From assembly GCA_029555885.1 (NCBI GenBank), contig JAKPQT010000045.1, positions 1 to 48,279 of the forward strand: a DNA stretch of 48,279 nt. Direction: 5' to 3'. Below the pieces are notes generated by a model. That model saw only the letters and a list, made by a program, of their open reading frames with translations. It was not told the origin of the DNA and ran no database searches. The first letter of the stretch is position 1, and each line of letters starts with the position of its first letter. Both the position numbers and the translations under genes were made by a program. Source of the stretch: Chloroflexota bacterium (GTDB lineage: Bacteria; Chloroflexota; Anaerolineae; CG2-30-64-16). Below, in pieces: positions 28,214-36,532 of this stretch.

Positions 28214-28312
28214 CGAATCCGTCGGGGCTCTCGATGCCCGGCGGTTAGAAACCGCTGCCACTGTGTTGCTACGCAACCCGACGAAGTCTGCCTGTGCAGA
28301 CTATCGAGTAAC
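28214..28312. repeat. palindromic repeat, 'GAAACCGCTGCCAC / AGTCTGC' family
   Basis: The entire gap between the convergent Nudix and protease genes. It has hairpins GCGGTT-AGAA-ACCGC (28241-28255) and AGTCTGC-CTGT-GCAGACT (about 28285-28302), with GTCGGG (28221) paired to CCCGAC (28277). The motifs AAACCGCTGCCAC and AAGTCTGCC recur at 43639-43737. Confidence 0.7.
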
Positions 28313-30247
28313 CTACATCCCTCCCAACACCAGCGGCAGGAACAACCGGTGTGCCGGCTCTGGTCCTCCCTGGACGCAGAAACGCACATCGTCGATCCAG
28401 AAATCGGTCTTGGCGGCGTCGCCGTCGTTGGCCGCGCTGAACACCAGGTGGAGCGGGTCTGCACCGGCCAGCTCAGCGAGATCCGCGGTCCCTATCCGGT
28501 AGAGGTATCGATCCCACGGCAGCCCATCAGCTGCGGTGTCCGCCGAGTTGCCCGTGCGCAGCAGCGTCGAGAGTGCCGTGCCGTCCGCACTGCGAAACGC
28601 CAGGGTCAGGCGGTCATCGTAGGGTGCGGCCGGGTCCGTGCCCCAGCCCGTATCTGCGTTATCGATGCGGTATCTGAACCACAGGACGCCCTCTGTGCTG
28701 TGCGGTGGCAATGTCACGGTGCGCGTCAAGGTGCCCGATGCATTCGGCCCGCCGCTGAAGTGCGCGGCCGGATTGCCGCCGAAAGGCTGCACCGCGAACG
28801 GGCCTTCTGCCTGCCACGCTCCCATCTCTGCACTGAAGTCACCGTCAGGAATCAGTTCCGTGCAGCCGGCCAGAGTGAAATCCAGCGGCGGCGCGACGGG
28901 GCGCTCAGGGAACGGGCGAGTATCCGGTTCCGTCATCTCCAGCGTTCGCCGTGCGTCGATGCGCCCGTAGCCGAAGTAGATGTCCGGGCCTTTGGGACCC
29001 AGGTCCTCCGTCCCCAGCTCGATCACCAGCCGCACCTGGTCCGGGGTCAGGAAAGGGTTGCGCGCCAGCACGAGCGCGGCCAGCCCGCTGACATGCGGCG
29101 TTGCCATGCTGGTGCCGCCGAGCGAGCCGTAGGCGCCGCCTGGGAAAGTAGAGAAGATGCCCACGCCCGGCGCGGCCACATCCACGAACGCACCGCGCGT
29201 CGAATAAGAGGCCAGCACGTCACTGGCATTGGTCGCGGCCACGGCGATGACGTTGGTATGAGCCGCGGGATAGTGGTCGGACAGGCAGGGCGGTGCGTTA
29301 TAATTAGTGTTGGTGCAGGTGTTCCCTGCCGCAGCCACCACGACTACGCCGCGCTCCCACGCATAGTTGACCGCCATTTCCTCGCCCCGGCTGTAACTGC
29401 TCGCGCCCAGGCTCATGTTGATGACGTGCGCACCGTTGTCGGTGGCGTAGACGATGGCCCGGATCAGGTCTTCGTAGGTGCCGATGCCGCCGCCGAAGAC
29501 ATCGACGGGCATGAGGGTGGCGCGGCCCGCAACGCCCGCCACACCGATGCCGTTGTTCGTGCGCGCGGTCGCGATGCCGGCTACATGCGTCCCGTGTCCG
29601 TGGTCATCGGCTAGATCGTTGTCGCCCGTTGCAAAATCCCAGCCGTGGATGTCATCCACAAAGCCGTTCGCATCATCATCGACCCCGTTATCCGGTGTCT
29701 CGCCCGGATTAGTCCAGATGGCGTCCGCGAGGTCCGGGTGGGTGATGTCCACGCCCGTGTCCAGGATGGCAATCACCACCTCCGGGCGGCCCAGCGTGAG
29801 ATCCCAGGCCGCGGGCATTTGGATGCGGCCCAGCGCCGCCGATTGGTGGGTGAGGTAGAGCGGGTCATCGGGCACGAAATCGAGGTGGAAGGTGTAGTTG
29901 GGCTCGGCCCACGCAATGCCGGCCTGCGCGGTGAGGTCCGCGGCGGCTGCGCTGAGGGACGCGCCCGCGGGCGGCTGCACCAGGGCCAGCCCAAGCTGGG
30001 GGATGGTGCGCAATGGGCGCACGCCCAGCGCATCCAGACGGGCATCCAGCGCAGCCGCATCGCTCGTCGCGGCCGCGTCCGCCAGCTTGACGAGCAACTG
30101 TCCGGCTATGTGCGGCGCGGCCCAATCCGGCGCGGGAGTGCGCTGCGCAGCCGGCGCGACCGGCGCGCCCGCTGCGGGGAGGAAGCTCAGACTGAGGATT
30201 ATGGCGGCGAGAAGCCAGGTCAAACTGTGTCTGGGAGACGTGGACAC
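28313..30247 (-). CDS. secreted subtilisin-like serine protease (S8)
   Basis: A 644-residue exported protease. A signal peptide (residues 1-28: SLTWLLAAIILSLSFLPAAG) is followed by an Inhibitor_I9-like prodomain (about 35-125) and a peptidase S8 domain (about 135-450) with the triad D163 (AILDTGVD), H218 (HGHGTHVAG) and S380 (GGTSMATPH), and oxyanion N309 (AAAGN). A beta-rich C-terminal domain (about 470-630) resembles a jelly-roll, and the chain ends HRLFLPLVLGGM, a short hydrophobic tail of the type common in secreted Chloroflexota proteins. The GTG start at 30247 with GGAGAG upstream is chosen because it places the signal peptide at the N terminus. It lies 19 bases behind the DUF58 gene and may share its operon. 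Confidence 0.93.
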   Translation of the reverse strand: MSTSPRHSLTWLLAAIILSLSFLPAAGAPVAPAAQRTPAPDWAAPHIAGQLLVKLADAAATSDAAALDARLDALGVRPLRTIPQLGLALVQPPAGASLSAAAADLTAQAGIAWAEPNYTFHLDFVPDDPLYLTHQSAALGRIQMPAAWDLTLGRPEVVIAILDTGVDITHPDLADAIWTNPGETPDNGVDDDANGFVDDIHGWDFATGDNDLADDHGHGTHVAGIATARTNNGIGVAGVAGRATLMPVDVFGGGIGTYEDLIRAIVYATDNGAHVINMSLGASSYSRGEEMAVNYAWERGVVVVAAAGNTCTNTNYNAPPCLSDHYPAAHTNVIAVAATNASDVLASYSTRGAFVDVAAPGVGIFSTFPGGAYGSLGGTSMATPHVSGLAALVLARNPFLTPDQVRLVIELGTEDLGPKGPDIYFGYGRIDARRTLEMTEPDTRPFPERPVAPPLDFTLAGCTELIPDGDFSAEMGAWQAEGPFAVQPFGGNPAAHFSGGPNASGTLTRTVTLPPHSTEGVLWFRYRIDNADTGWGTDPAAPYDDRLTLAFRSADGTALSTLLRTGNSADTAADGLPWDRYLYRIGTADLAELAGADPLHLVFSAANDGDAAKTDFWIDDVRFCVQGGPEPAHRLFLPLVLGGM

Positions 30248-30266
30248 GATTGCCTCTCCGGCCTGT

Positions 30267-31556
30267 TTACCGCAGCAGCGTGCCGCGGCCATTCCCGCTG
30301 GCCAGGCGTCCCAGGACCGTCGTGAGGTCGTCACCGTTCTGGACGAGATAGGCGGGCACGCCGTTGGCCTGTAGCTCACCGAGCACCGGCTCCCATTCAG
30401 GCGCCGGACCGAAGGTGCGTGCGGCCAGCAGCACCGCGATGGCATAGACCCCGCGCGCGCGCAGGCTGCGCAGCGCGGCTACCCAACGACTATCGGTCGA
30501 TGGCGTGATGACGATCAGGGTGATGTGACGTGCGAGCGTTGTGCCTTCGCTGGCTAGCACTTGCGTCAGCGGCACACGGCCTTCCGCCTGGATGACGGCC
30601 AGGATTTCCTGCAGGCGGATCAATTGGCGTTCGCCGCGGTCGGGCTGCACGACCTCGCGCGCGGCCGCGTAGCTGAGGAACCCGACCTCACGGTCAGCTT
30701 CCAGGAAGTGCTGCACCAGCGACGCCGCGATGGTGACGCTGTACTCGACCGTGCTTGGCGGCAGCTCGATTTGCTCCGCGCGGCGCGACAGCCAGGGCAG
30801 TTCCAGATCCTCGACCGGCGATTCCCAGGGCGTCTCCGCATGGGCATCGCCATACATATCGAGGAACAGCCAGACATCGGACAGGGGATCCAGCTCGAAT
30901 TCCTTCGAAATCAGGCGGCCTGTACGCGCGCTGGACGGCCAATGGATCCGGTTGAAGCTGTCGCCGGGGACATAATCCCGTACACCGGACACGCTTGCCG
31001 TGACGTAGGGCGTGCGGCGGTGCAGCGTCTCGCCGCCGGGCAGGTAGCCGCTGGGCGGCATGAACTGCGAGACGTCCACCGTCTGTGGGGTCACGACGAG
31101 GGATGTGACTTCCGGCAGCGAACGCGTAAAGCGGAAGATGCCGAGCGGATCGCCGCTCGTAATCGTGATGGGTCCCAGGTTGTAGCGGCCGCGGCGCCGG
31201 GAAAGCGTGCGCACCTGCCAGCGGGAGGTCGCATTGCGACCGAGCGAGTTGACGACCCGGCTCACATGATGGCCCGGCAGATTCGAATAGTCGTGCACCT
31301 CGACCCAGAGCTTGGGGAAGCGCGAGCGATTGACCAGCTCCAGCGTTTCCTCGAAGTATTTGCCGACCTGCGAACGCTGGGCGCGGGTCGCGCGGCGCAG
31401 GGCCAACCCACGCTGATTCGCCCATGCCCAAATCAACGCGGCGATGATGACGCCGGAGATGAAGTAGAGCAGGTTGAAGGCAATGTCGCGGCCGCTGGTC
31501 GTCGCAAAGACCAGGGCGACAACCCACAGCAGAAAGATGCCGATCGACCGTGTCAC
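30267..31556 (-). CDS. DUF58 domain membrane-anchored protein
   Basis: A 429-residue protein with two N-terminal membrane segments (about 4-20 and 26-46) and a long cytoplasmic or surface part. The DUF58 signature is VRDYVPGDSFNRIHWPSSAR followed by TGRLISKEFE at about residues 190-220; the rest resembles a von Willebrand A-like fold without a clear MIDAS. GTG start, 2 bases after the stop of the MoxR gene. MoxR plus DUF58 pairs are widespread; they are thought to act as a chaperone/insertase for metal- or envelope-protein assembly. The usual transglutaminase-like third gene is not adjacent; a protease gene follows instead. Confidence 0.9.
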   Translation of the reverse strand: MTRSIGIFLLWVVALVFATTSGRDIAFNLLYFISGVIIAALIWAWANQRGLALRRATRAQRSQVGKYFEETLELVNRSRFPKLWVEVHDYSNLPGHHVSRVVNSLGRNATSRWQVRTLSRRRGRYNLGPITITSGDPLGIFRFTRSLPEVTSLVVTPQTVDVSQFMPPSGYLPGGETLHRRTPYVTASVSGVRDYVPGDSFNRIHWPSSARTGRLISKEFELDPLSDVWLFLDMYGDAHAETPWESPVEDLELPWLSRRAEQIELPPSTVEYSVTIAASLVQHFLEADREVGFLSYAAAREVVQPDRGERQLIRLQEILAVIQAEGRVPLTQVLASEGTTLARHITLIVITPSTDSRWVAALRSLRARGVYAIAVLLAARTFGPAPEWEPVLGELQANGVPAYLVQNGDDLTTVLGRLASGNGRGTLLR

Positions 31557-31558
31557 GG

Positions 31559-32521
31559 TCAGCGTGCCCGGATACGCGTGCCGGGCACAGGGATGGATTG
31601 GGAGATTTGCTCCACGACCGCGCGTGCTTCGACGTTCTTGATGCGCGCCGACGGGCTGATGATCAGGCGATGAGCGAAGGTTGCCTCCAGCAGTGCCTTG
31701 ATATCGTCGGGGATGACATAAGTGCGACCGCGCAGCGCGGCCAGCGCCCGGCTTGTCCGGAAAAGGGCCAGGCTGCCGCGCGGGCTGACGCCGAGATAGA
31801 TATCGGGATGCCGCCGCGTGGCGTTCGCCAGCTCGACGATGTACTCCTTGATCAGATCATCCGCATAGATGGACTTTACAGCGTTCTGTGCCGCGAGCAG
31901 CTCGTCATCGCTCACCACCTGGCCGATTTCCTCGATGGGATGCCGTTCGCGCTGCATGTCAAGCACGTGCATCTCGTCCGCGGCCGACGGATAGCCCAGG
32001 CTCAACCGCATCATAAAGCGGTCGATCTGCGCTTCAGGCAGGGGGAACGTGCCTTCATATTCGATGGGGTTCTGAGTCGCCAGGACGAGGAAGGGCCGCT
32101 CCATCGGGTAGGTCAGGCCGTCCACCGTCACCTGGCGTTCTTCCATCGCTTCGAGCAGCGCGGACTGGGTTTTGGGCGTGGCGCGGTTGATTTCGTCGGC
32201 CAGCACAATCTGCGCCATGACCGGGCCCGGCCGGAACTCGAACTCCAGGGTCTTCTGGTTGAAGACCGACACCCCCGTCACGTCGCTGGGCAGCATGTCC
32301 GGCGTAAACTGGAGACGCTTGAACGTGCAGCCGATCGACTTGGCGATGGCTCGCGCGAGCATCGTCTTACCGACGCCCGGCACATCCTCGATGAGCAGAT
32401 GACCCTCGCACAGCAGCGCGATGAGGGTCATCTCCACCTCTCGACGCTTGCCGACAATGACCTTTTCGACATTCTCTGTAACGCGCTGCGCCAGAGAGGC
32501 GATGATTTCGATGTTATCCAT
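31559..32521 (-). CDS. MoxR-family AAA+ ATPase
   Basis: A 320-residue AAA+ ATPase. Walker A is [13 protein letters not shown], Walker B is [10 protein letters not shown], sensor 1 lies in [21 protein letters not shown], the arginine finger region is IDRFMMRL, and the C-terminal lid holds [20 protein letters not shown]. These are signature features of MoxR. The start at 32521 (MDNIEII) is selected over upstream codons because the conserved protein begins here and an AGGTAG box is close by. Promoter at 32568-32596. First gene of the MoxR-DUF58-protease run. Confidence 0.95.
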   Translation of the reverse strand: MDNIEIIASLAQRVTENVEKVIVGKRREVEMTLIALLCEGHLLIEDVPGVGKTMLARAIAKSIGCTFKRLQFTPDMLPSDVTGVSVFNQKTLEFEFRPGPVMAQIVLADEINRATPKTQSALLEAMEERQVTVDGLTYPMERPFLVLATQNPIEYEGTFPLPEAQIDRFMMRLSLGYPSAADEMHVLDMQRERHPIEEIGQVVSDDELLAAQNAVKSIYADDLIKEYIVELANATRRHPDIYLGVSPRGSLALFRTSRALAALRGRTYVIPDDIKALLEATFAHRLIISPSARIKNVEARAVVEQISQSIPVPGTRIRAR

Positions 32522-32567
32522 CAGACTACCTGACTCCTCAGTGGGAACGGTGAACACGCGTCCTGAT

Positions 32568-32596
32568 ATTATACCCCTGGCATAACAAGACGCCAA
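32568..32596 (-). promoter_or_regulatory. promoter of the MoxR operon
   Basis: On the minus strand TTGGCG (32591-32596), a 17-base spacer and a perfect TATAAT (32568-32573). Confidence 0.65.
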
Positions 32597-32600
32597 CACC

Positions 32601-32629
32601 TTGCATCCAAACCTTTCGGCGTGTAGAAT
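32601..32629 (+). promoter_or_regulatory. promoter of the OmpR-type two-component operon
   Basis: TTGCAT (32601-32606), a 17-base spacer and TAGAAT (32624-32629). It is back-to-back with the MoxR promoter, with only 4 bases between the two -35 boxes, so one regulator bound here could affect both operons. Confidence 0.6.
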
Positions 32630-32687
32630 CAGGATAATGTACAAACGCTGGACTGACAGTTAGCAGGCTACCCGATTGGATTTTCCT

Positions 32688-33365
32688 ATGCCCGAACATA
32701 TCCTGGTCATTGAAGATGACCCATCGATCGCGGACCTCCTGCGCCGGGGGTTGATTTATGAGGGGTACTCCGTGCAGGTGGCTGGCGACGGGCCTGCGGG
32801 CCTGACCGCTGCACGCGACCGGTTGCCGGACCTGGTGCTGCTGGACCTGATGTTGCCCGGCATGGATGGGCTCACGGTCTGCGCGCGGCTGCGGGCCGCG
32901 AGCGATGTGCCCATTCTCATCCTGACCGCGAAAGATGCTGTGCCGGACCGGGTCAAAGGGCTGGATGCAGGCGCGGACGATTATGTCGTCAAGCCGTTCA
33001 GCTTCGACGAACTGGTCGCGCGTATCCGCGCGCTGCTGCGCCGCCGCCAGCCCGCAAGCGAACAGGACGTGCTGCGCTTCGCCGATTTGAGCGTCAACCC
33101 GGTGACGCGGGAGGTTTTCCGCGGGACGCGGCGCATCGAACTGACCGCACGCGAGTTCGACCTGCTGCTGCTGTTCATGCAGCACCCGCGCCAGGTGCTC
33201 ACGCGCGACACGCTGTACGATCGCATCTGGGGCTACGACTTCGGCGGCGAGTCAAACATCATCGAGGTCTACATCCGCTATCTGCGCAGCAAACTGGAGG
33301 AGGGCGGCGAACCCCGGCTCATCCAAACCGTGCGCGGGGTCGGGTATGCGCTGCGCGAAGAGTAA
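32688..33365 (+). CDS. OmpR/PhoB-family response regulator
   Basis: A 225-residue two-domain regulator. Receiver: acidic pair in VIEDDPS, phospho-acceptor D53 ([11 protein letters not shown]), T80 (ILTAKD) and K102 (VVKPFS). Winged-helix DNA-binding domain: [20 protein letters not shown] then [18 protein letters not shown] and the final [11 protein letters not shown]. The start at 32688 ([10 protein letters not shown]) is preferred over a TTG four codons earlier. It is 6 bases before the histidine kinase gene, its evident partner. Confidence 0.96.
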   Translation: MPEHILVIEDDPSIADLLRRGLIYEGYSVQVAGDGPAGLTAARDRLPDLVLLDLMLPGMDGLTVCARLRAASDVPILILTAKDAVPDRVKGLDAGADDYVVKPFSFDELVARIRALLRRRQPASEQDVLRFADLSVNPVTREVFRGTRRIELTAREFDLLLLFMQHPRQVLTRDTLYDRIWGYDFGGESNIIEVYIRYLRSKLEEGGEPRLIQTVRGVGYALREE

Positions 33366-33371
33366 GGTGGC

Positions 33372-34796
33372 ATGTCCATTCGTACCCGGCTGACGCTCTG
33401 GTACACCGGTCTGCTGGCGATTTCGCTGCTCGTCATCGGCGTGCTGATCTATACCCTCGTGGGGCGCATCTTGCTCACGAACCTCGACGAGCGGCTCATC
33501 GCGCAGGCGGAGGATGTCATCGCGTTGATTCAAGCCGAGAATGACCCGCTCCAGGTCATGCTGCTGGGTCGTGCTCAATTGCCGCCGATCGACGTCTACG
33601 GCTCGCAGTATTTCATCCAGATTGTGCAGCTTGACGGACGCGCAGTTCAGTTGTCGGAGAATCTGCGCGGCCAGCGCCTGCCCGTGCCGCTCCAGTTCGT
33701 GCAGGACATCGTGCCCGGCGAGCCGCGCCGCATGACCCTTGAGACGAGCGGCGCCCGTTTGCGGGTCATCAGCCTGCCGATTCCGCTCGGCAACCGGATT
33801 ATCGGCATCATCGAAGTCGCGGCCAACATGGCGAGCACGGCAGATGCGCTCGACGTCATCCGCCGCGCGCTGCTGTTTGGCAGCCTCTTGGCGCTGTTGC
33901 TGGCTGCGGTTGGCGGCAATATCCTGGCACGGGCAGCCCTTGGCCCCATCAAGGCCATCACGGAGACTGCACAGCAGATCACCGGCACGGAAGACCTCAG
34001 CCAGCGCATCCCGGTCACCATGCCCGGCGACGAGTTGGGCGAGCTCACCGAGACGATCAACGACATGCTGGGCCGCCTGGACGAGGCCTTCAACGCGCAG
34101 CAGCGGCTGGTCGCGGATGTGAGCCACGAGCTGCGCACGCCGCTGACCACCATCCAGGGCAATCTGGACCTGTTGCGCCGCGGGGCCGCGGATGACCCGA
34201 CGATGCGGGGCGAGGCGCTCGCGGCCATCGAGGACCAGACCTCACGCATGCGTCGCCTTGTGGCCGACCTGCTGCTGCTGGCACAGGCGGATGCCGGCCT
34301 CAAGTTGCACCGCCAGCCGGTGGAACTGGACACCCTGCTTCTCGACATCTACCGGCAGGCGCAGGTGATGGCGCGCAATACGGGCGTGACCGTCCGGCTG
34401 GGCGCAGAAGACCAGGCCATCGTGGAAGGTGATGCCGACCGCCTGCGCCAGCTCCTGCTGAATCTCACCGACAACGCGATCAAGTACACGCCGGCGGGCG
34501 GGGAGGTGACGCTCACGCTGCACCGCGACGATGGCTGGGTTGCAGTCAGCGTGGAGGATACGGGCGTGGGCATCGCGGCGGAGGACCTGCCGCACATCTT
34601 CGAGCGGTTTTACCGCGCAGATCGCAGCCGCACGCGGCCGGGCGGTTCCGGCCTCGGCCTCTCCATCGCCCACTGGATTGCGCAGGCGCACGGCGGCGAG
34701 CTGACCGTGGCGAGCGAACCGGGCCGCGGCAGCACCTTCACCCTCCATCTGCCGCAGGCCGGCGGAGATGATGAAGATGAGCCGGTAGAGGAATGA
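33372..34796 (+). CDS. HAMP-domain sensor histidine kinase
   Basis: A 474-residue EnvZ/PhoR-type kinase. Membrane segment 1 (about 8-32), an extracytoplasmic sensor domain (about 33-165), membrane segment 2 (about 170-190), HAMP (about 192-243), HisKA with H252 ([12 protein letters not shown]), and HATPase_c with N box [15 protein letters not shown]1 [16 protein letters not shown] and G2 GGSGLGLSI. It phosphorylates the regulator encoded 6 bases upstream. The signal is unknown. A truncated palindromic repeat follows at 34798. Confidence 0.96.
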   Translation: MSIRTRLTLWYTGLLAISLLVIGVLIYTLVGRILLTNLDERLIAQAEDVIALIQAENDPLQVMLLGRAQLPPIDVYGSQYFIQIVQLDGRAVQLSENLRGQRLPVPLQFVQDIVPGEPRRMTLETSGARLRVISLPIPLGNRIIGIIEVAANMASTADALDVIRRALLFGSLLALLLAAVGGNILARAALGPIKAITETAQQITGTEDLSQRIPVTMPGDELGELTETINDMLGRLDEAFNAQQRLVADVSHELRTPLTTIQGNLDLLRRGAADDPTMRGEALAAIEDQTSRMRRLVADLLLLAQADAGLKLHRQPVELDTLLLDIYRQAQVMARNTGVTVRLGAEDQAIVEGDADRLRQLLLNLTDNAIKYTPAGGEVTLTLHRDDGWVAVSVEDTGVGIAAEDLPHIFERFYRADRSRTRPGGSGLGLSIAHWIAQAHGGELTVASEPGRGSTFTLHLPQAGGDDEDEPVEE

Positions 34797-34797
34797 A

Positions 34798-34840
34798 GAT
34801 CAGGGCCAACCTTCGGTTGGCACGTCATCAGCGTTCTATT
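34798..34840. repeat. partial copy of the 'AGAACGCTGAT' palindromic repeat
   Basis: GATCAGGGCCAACCTTCGGT...CATCAGCGTTCTATT: the right half of the element seen in full at 39278-39395 and in a compact perfect form at 41839-41905. It contains the small hairpin GCCAACC-TTC-GGTTGGC. It sits between the kinase and cinA genes. Confidence 0.7.
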
Positions 34841-34858
34841 AGTGCTTGGAGTATTCGG

Positions 34859-35353
34859 ATGAACCGAAAGAGCCAACCGGTCGCGCCGCACCCACTCGCA
34901 GTTGAAGTAGGCGACTTGCTGCGCCGCCGCGGGCTGATGCTGGGGCTGGCCGAATCGTGCACCGGCGGGCTGATCGGCAGCCTTATCACCGATGTCGCGG
35001 GCAGCTCGGACTACTTCATGGGCAGCGCGGTCACGTATTCGAATGAGGCGAAAGAGGGCGTGCTGGGCGTCCGGCATGAAACGCTGGTTGCCCACGGCGC
35101 CGTCAGCGCGGAGACGGCAGAGGAAATGGCCCAGGGTGCGCGGCGCGTCTTCGGCACGCCGGTCGGTGCGTCGGTGACGGGCATCGCCGGACCGGGCGGC
35201 GGCACGCCTACGAAGCCGACCGGTCTGACCTACATCCATCTCTCTGCGCCGGGCACGGAGCGGGGCGAACGGCACGTCTTTCCCGCGGACCGCATCGAGA
35301 ACAAGCGGTTGGCGGCGGAGGCAGTGCTGCGCCTGCTGCTGCGATATCTGTAG
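34859..35353 (+). CDS. cinA: CinA C-terminal domain protein, nicotinamide-nucleotide amidohydrolase
   Basis: A 164-residue stand-alone CinA-C/PncC protein deamidating NMN to nicotinic acid mononucleotide. Signatures: [21 protein letters not shown] at residues 35-55 (the active-site Ser/Cys region), [28 protein letters not shown] and [20 protein letters not shown]. The N-terminal CinA domain of longer homologues is absent, which is normal for PncC. The start at 34859 has GGAG 7 bases upstream. The stop codon TAG (35351-35353) overlaps the first bases of a REP palindrome. Confidence 0.94.
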   Translation: MNRKSQPVAPHPLAVEVGDLLRRRGLMLGLAESCTGGLIGSLITDVAGSSDYFMGSAVTYSNEAKEGVLGVRHETLVAHGAVSAETAEEMAQGARRVFGTPVGASVTGIAGPGGGTPTKPTGLTYIHLSAPGTERGERHVFPADRIENKRLAAEAVLRLLLRYL

Positions 35354-35374
35354 GACGGGTTGCCAACCCGTCCT
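35352..35374. repeat. REP palindrome upstream of the RAYT gene
   Basis: AGGACGGGTTGCCAACCCGT with CCT completes a 10-bp stem (AGGACGGGTT / AACCCGTCCT) around GCC. The same sequence forms the tandem array at 36052-36177. Confidence 0.85.
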
Positions 35375-35417
35375 GCGGTATCCAAGGTTTCCGACCTGCG
35401 ACACAGAAGCGGATAGA

Positions 35418-36053
35418 ATGTCAAACGTTCGCCACAAGTGTTTCTATCACCGGCATTTGCCTCACTATCAACCACTCGGGGCTACGCTATTTGTTACCTT
35501 TCGGCTCGCCGGCTCGTTGCCCGTTGCTGTGGTCGACGAACTGAAGAATTGTCGAAGGGAAGTGGAACAGCGGCTGAATCGGATTGACGACCTGGAAGAG
35601 CGCAGCCGCCAGGCTGACCTCGAGAATCGCATTTCCTTTGGCCAGTGGGATGCAGCACTTCACTCTCGATCAGTCGGTCCCTTCTGGCTCAGCGAGGATG
35701 CAGTCGGGGACATGGTTGCTGAGAGCCTACGCTTTCGTGACGGAAGAGTTTGCAGGCTTGAAGCGTTCTCTATCATGCCTAATCACGTCCACCTTGTCCT
35801 GACGCCACTGCAGAAAGCTGATGGCGAATTTCACGCCTTGCCTACCATCCTGCATTCCCTTAAGCGCCATACGGCCTATCAGGCAAATCTGCTGCTGGGC
35901 CGGCGAGGCCAGTTCTGGCAGGATGAGAGCTACGATCATGTCGTACGCGACGAGGCTGAGTACAATCGCATTGTGACTTACGTGCTCAATAATCCAGTCA
36001 AGGCAGGGCTGGCTGCGTCATGGGATAAATGGCGCTGGAACTATCGACTGTAG
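35418..36053 (+). CDS. REP-associated tyrosine transposase (RAYT, TnpA_REP)
   Basis: A 211-residue Y1-type HUH nuclease related to IS200/IS605 transposases. The HUH motif is MPNHVHLVLTPL, and the catalytic Tyr lies in EAEYNRIVTYVLNNPVKAGL, the typical RAYT ending. The N terminus PHYQPLGATLFVTFRLAGSLP is also RAYT-like. The gene is flanked by REP palindromes on both sides: one before it and three after it. RAYTs are thought to have spread REP sequences and are domesticated single-copy genes rather than mobile elements. Its stop codon TAG (36051-36053) is part of the first downstream REP. Base composition is lower in GC than the neighbouring genes, consistent with horizontal origin. Confidence 0.94.
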   Translation: MSNVRHKCFYHRHLPHYQPLGATLFVTFRLAGSLPVAVVDELKNCRREVEQRLNRIDDLEERSRQADLENRISFGQWDAALHSRSVGPFWLSEDAVGDMVAESLRFRDGRVCRLEAFSIMPNHVHLVLTPLQKADGEFHALPTILHSLKRHTAYQANLLLGRRGQFWQDESYDHVVRDEAEYNRIVTYVLNNPVKAGLAASWDKWRWNYRL

Positions 36054-36177
36054 GACGGGTTAGCAACCCGTCCTACACCTTCCGCTGGTCCGTCTCACAT
36101 TCCGGACGGGTTGGCAACCCGTCCTACACCTTCCGCCAGTCCGTCTCACATTCCGGACGGGCTAGCAACCCGTCCTA
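36052..36177. repeat. tandem array of three REP palindromes, 51-bp period
   Basis: Palindromes GGACGGGTT(A/G)GCAACCCGTCC at 36053-36073, 36104-36124 and 36155-36175, each 51 bases apart. The linker TACACCTTCCGCTGGTCCGT, then CTCACATTCC, is repeated with few changes (CCGCCAGTCC in the second). They match the REP at 35352 upstream of the transposase gene. Confidence 0.92.
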
Positions 36178-36183
36178 CAATTC

Positions 36184-36507
36184 TCAGTCCAGGTGGAACA
36201 CCTCTTCCAGGACTTGCATCCCCTCGTCCGCGTGGCCGCCGCCGAGATCTTCGAAGAACGGCGCCATCCAGTCCTGCCACCGCTGGTTGACTTCCTCCTT
36301 CGCCATCCCGGCGACCGAGGCCTCGTGGCTTTCCTCTGCCTCGTAATAGCCGAACAGCAGCCCGTCCTCGCGCAGGAACAGCGAGTAGTTGTGCCAGCCC
36401 GTGCGCCGCAGCGCCTCCTGCATCTCCGGCCAGACGTTCTCGTGCCGCCTCTTGTATTCCTCGATCATCTCAGGCTTGACCTTGAGCAGAATCCCGACCC
36501 GTTTCAT
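36184..36507 (-). CDS. rhaM: L-rhamnose mutarotase family protein
   Basis: A 107-residue dimeric alpha/beta-barrel protein that equilibrates sugar anomers. It aligns without gaps to the start of E. coli RhaM: EEYKRRHENVWPEM holds Y18 and H22, and WHNYSLFLRED holds Y41, the residues lining the sugar site. The position of E. coli W63 is different here, so another 6-deoxysugar such as L-fucose is possible (fucose mutarotase FucU belongs to a different family). It is the last gene of a minus-strand pair with the URO-D-like gene, 25 bases apart. Confidence 0.93.
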   Translation of the reverse strand: MKRVGILLKVKPEMIEEYKRRHENVWPEMQEALRRTGWHNYSLFLREDGLLFGYYEAEESHEASVAGMAKEEVNQRWQDWMAPFFEDLGGGHADEGMQVLEEVFHLD

Positions 36508-36532
36508 AGATGAAAGCTCCTTGTGTTGTGAT

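Noticed and set aside
35352..36177. CRISPR array
   Set aside because: The repeats are palindromic with nearly identical linkers, not unique spacers, and they flank a REP transposase; no cas genes.
36029..36346. An open frame with 17-residue repeats (GRV/A-xNPSYTFR-xSVSHS)
   Set aside because: It is the 51-base REP array read through in one frame and then the opposite strand of rhaM; no start site or homology.
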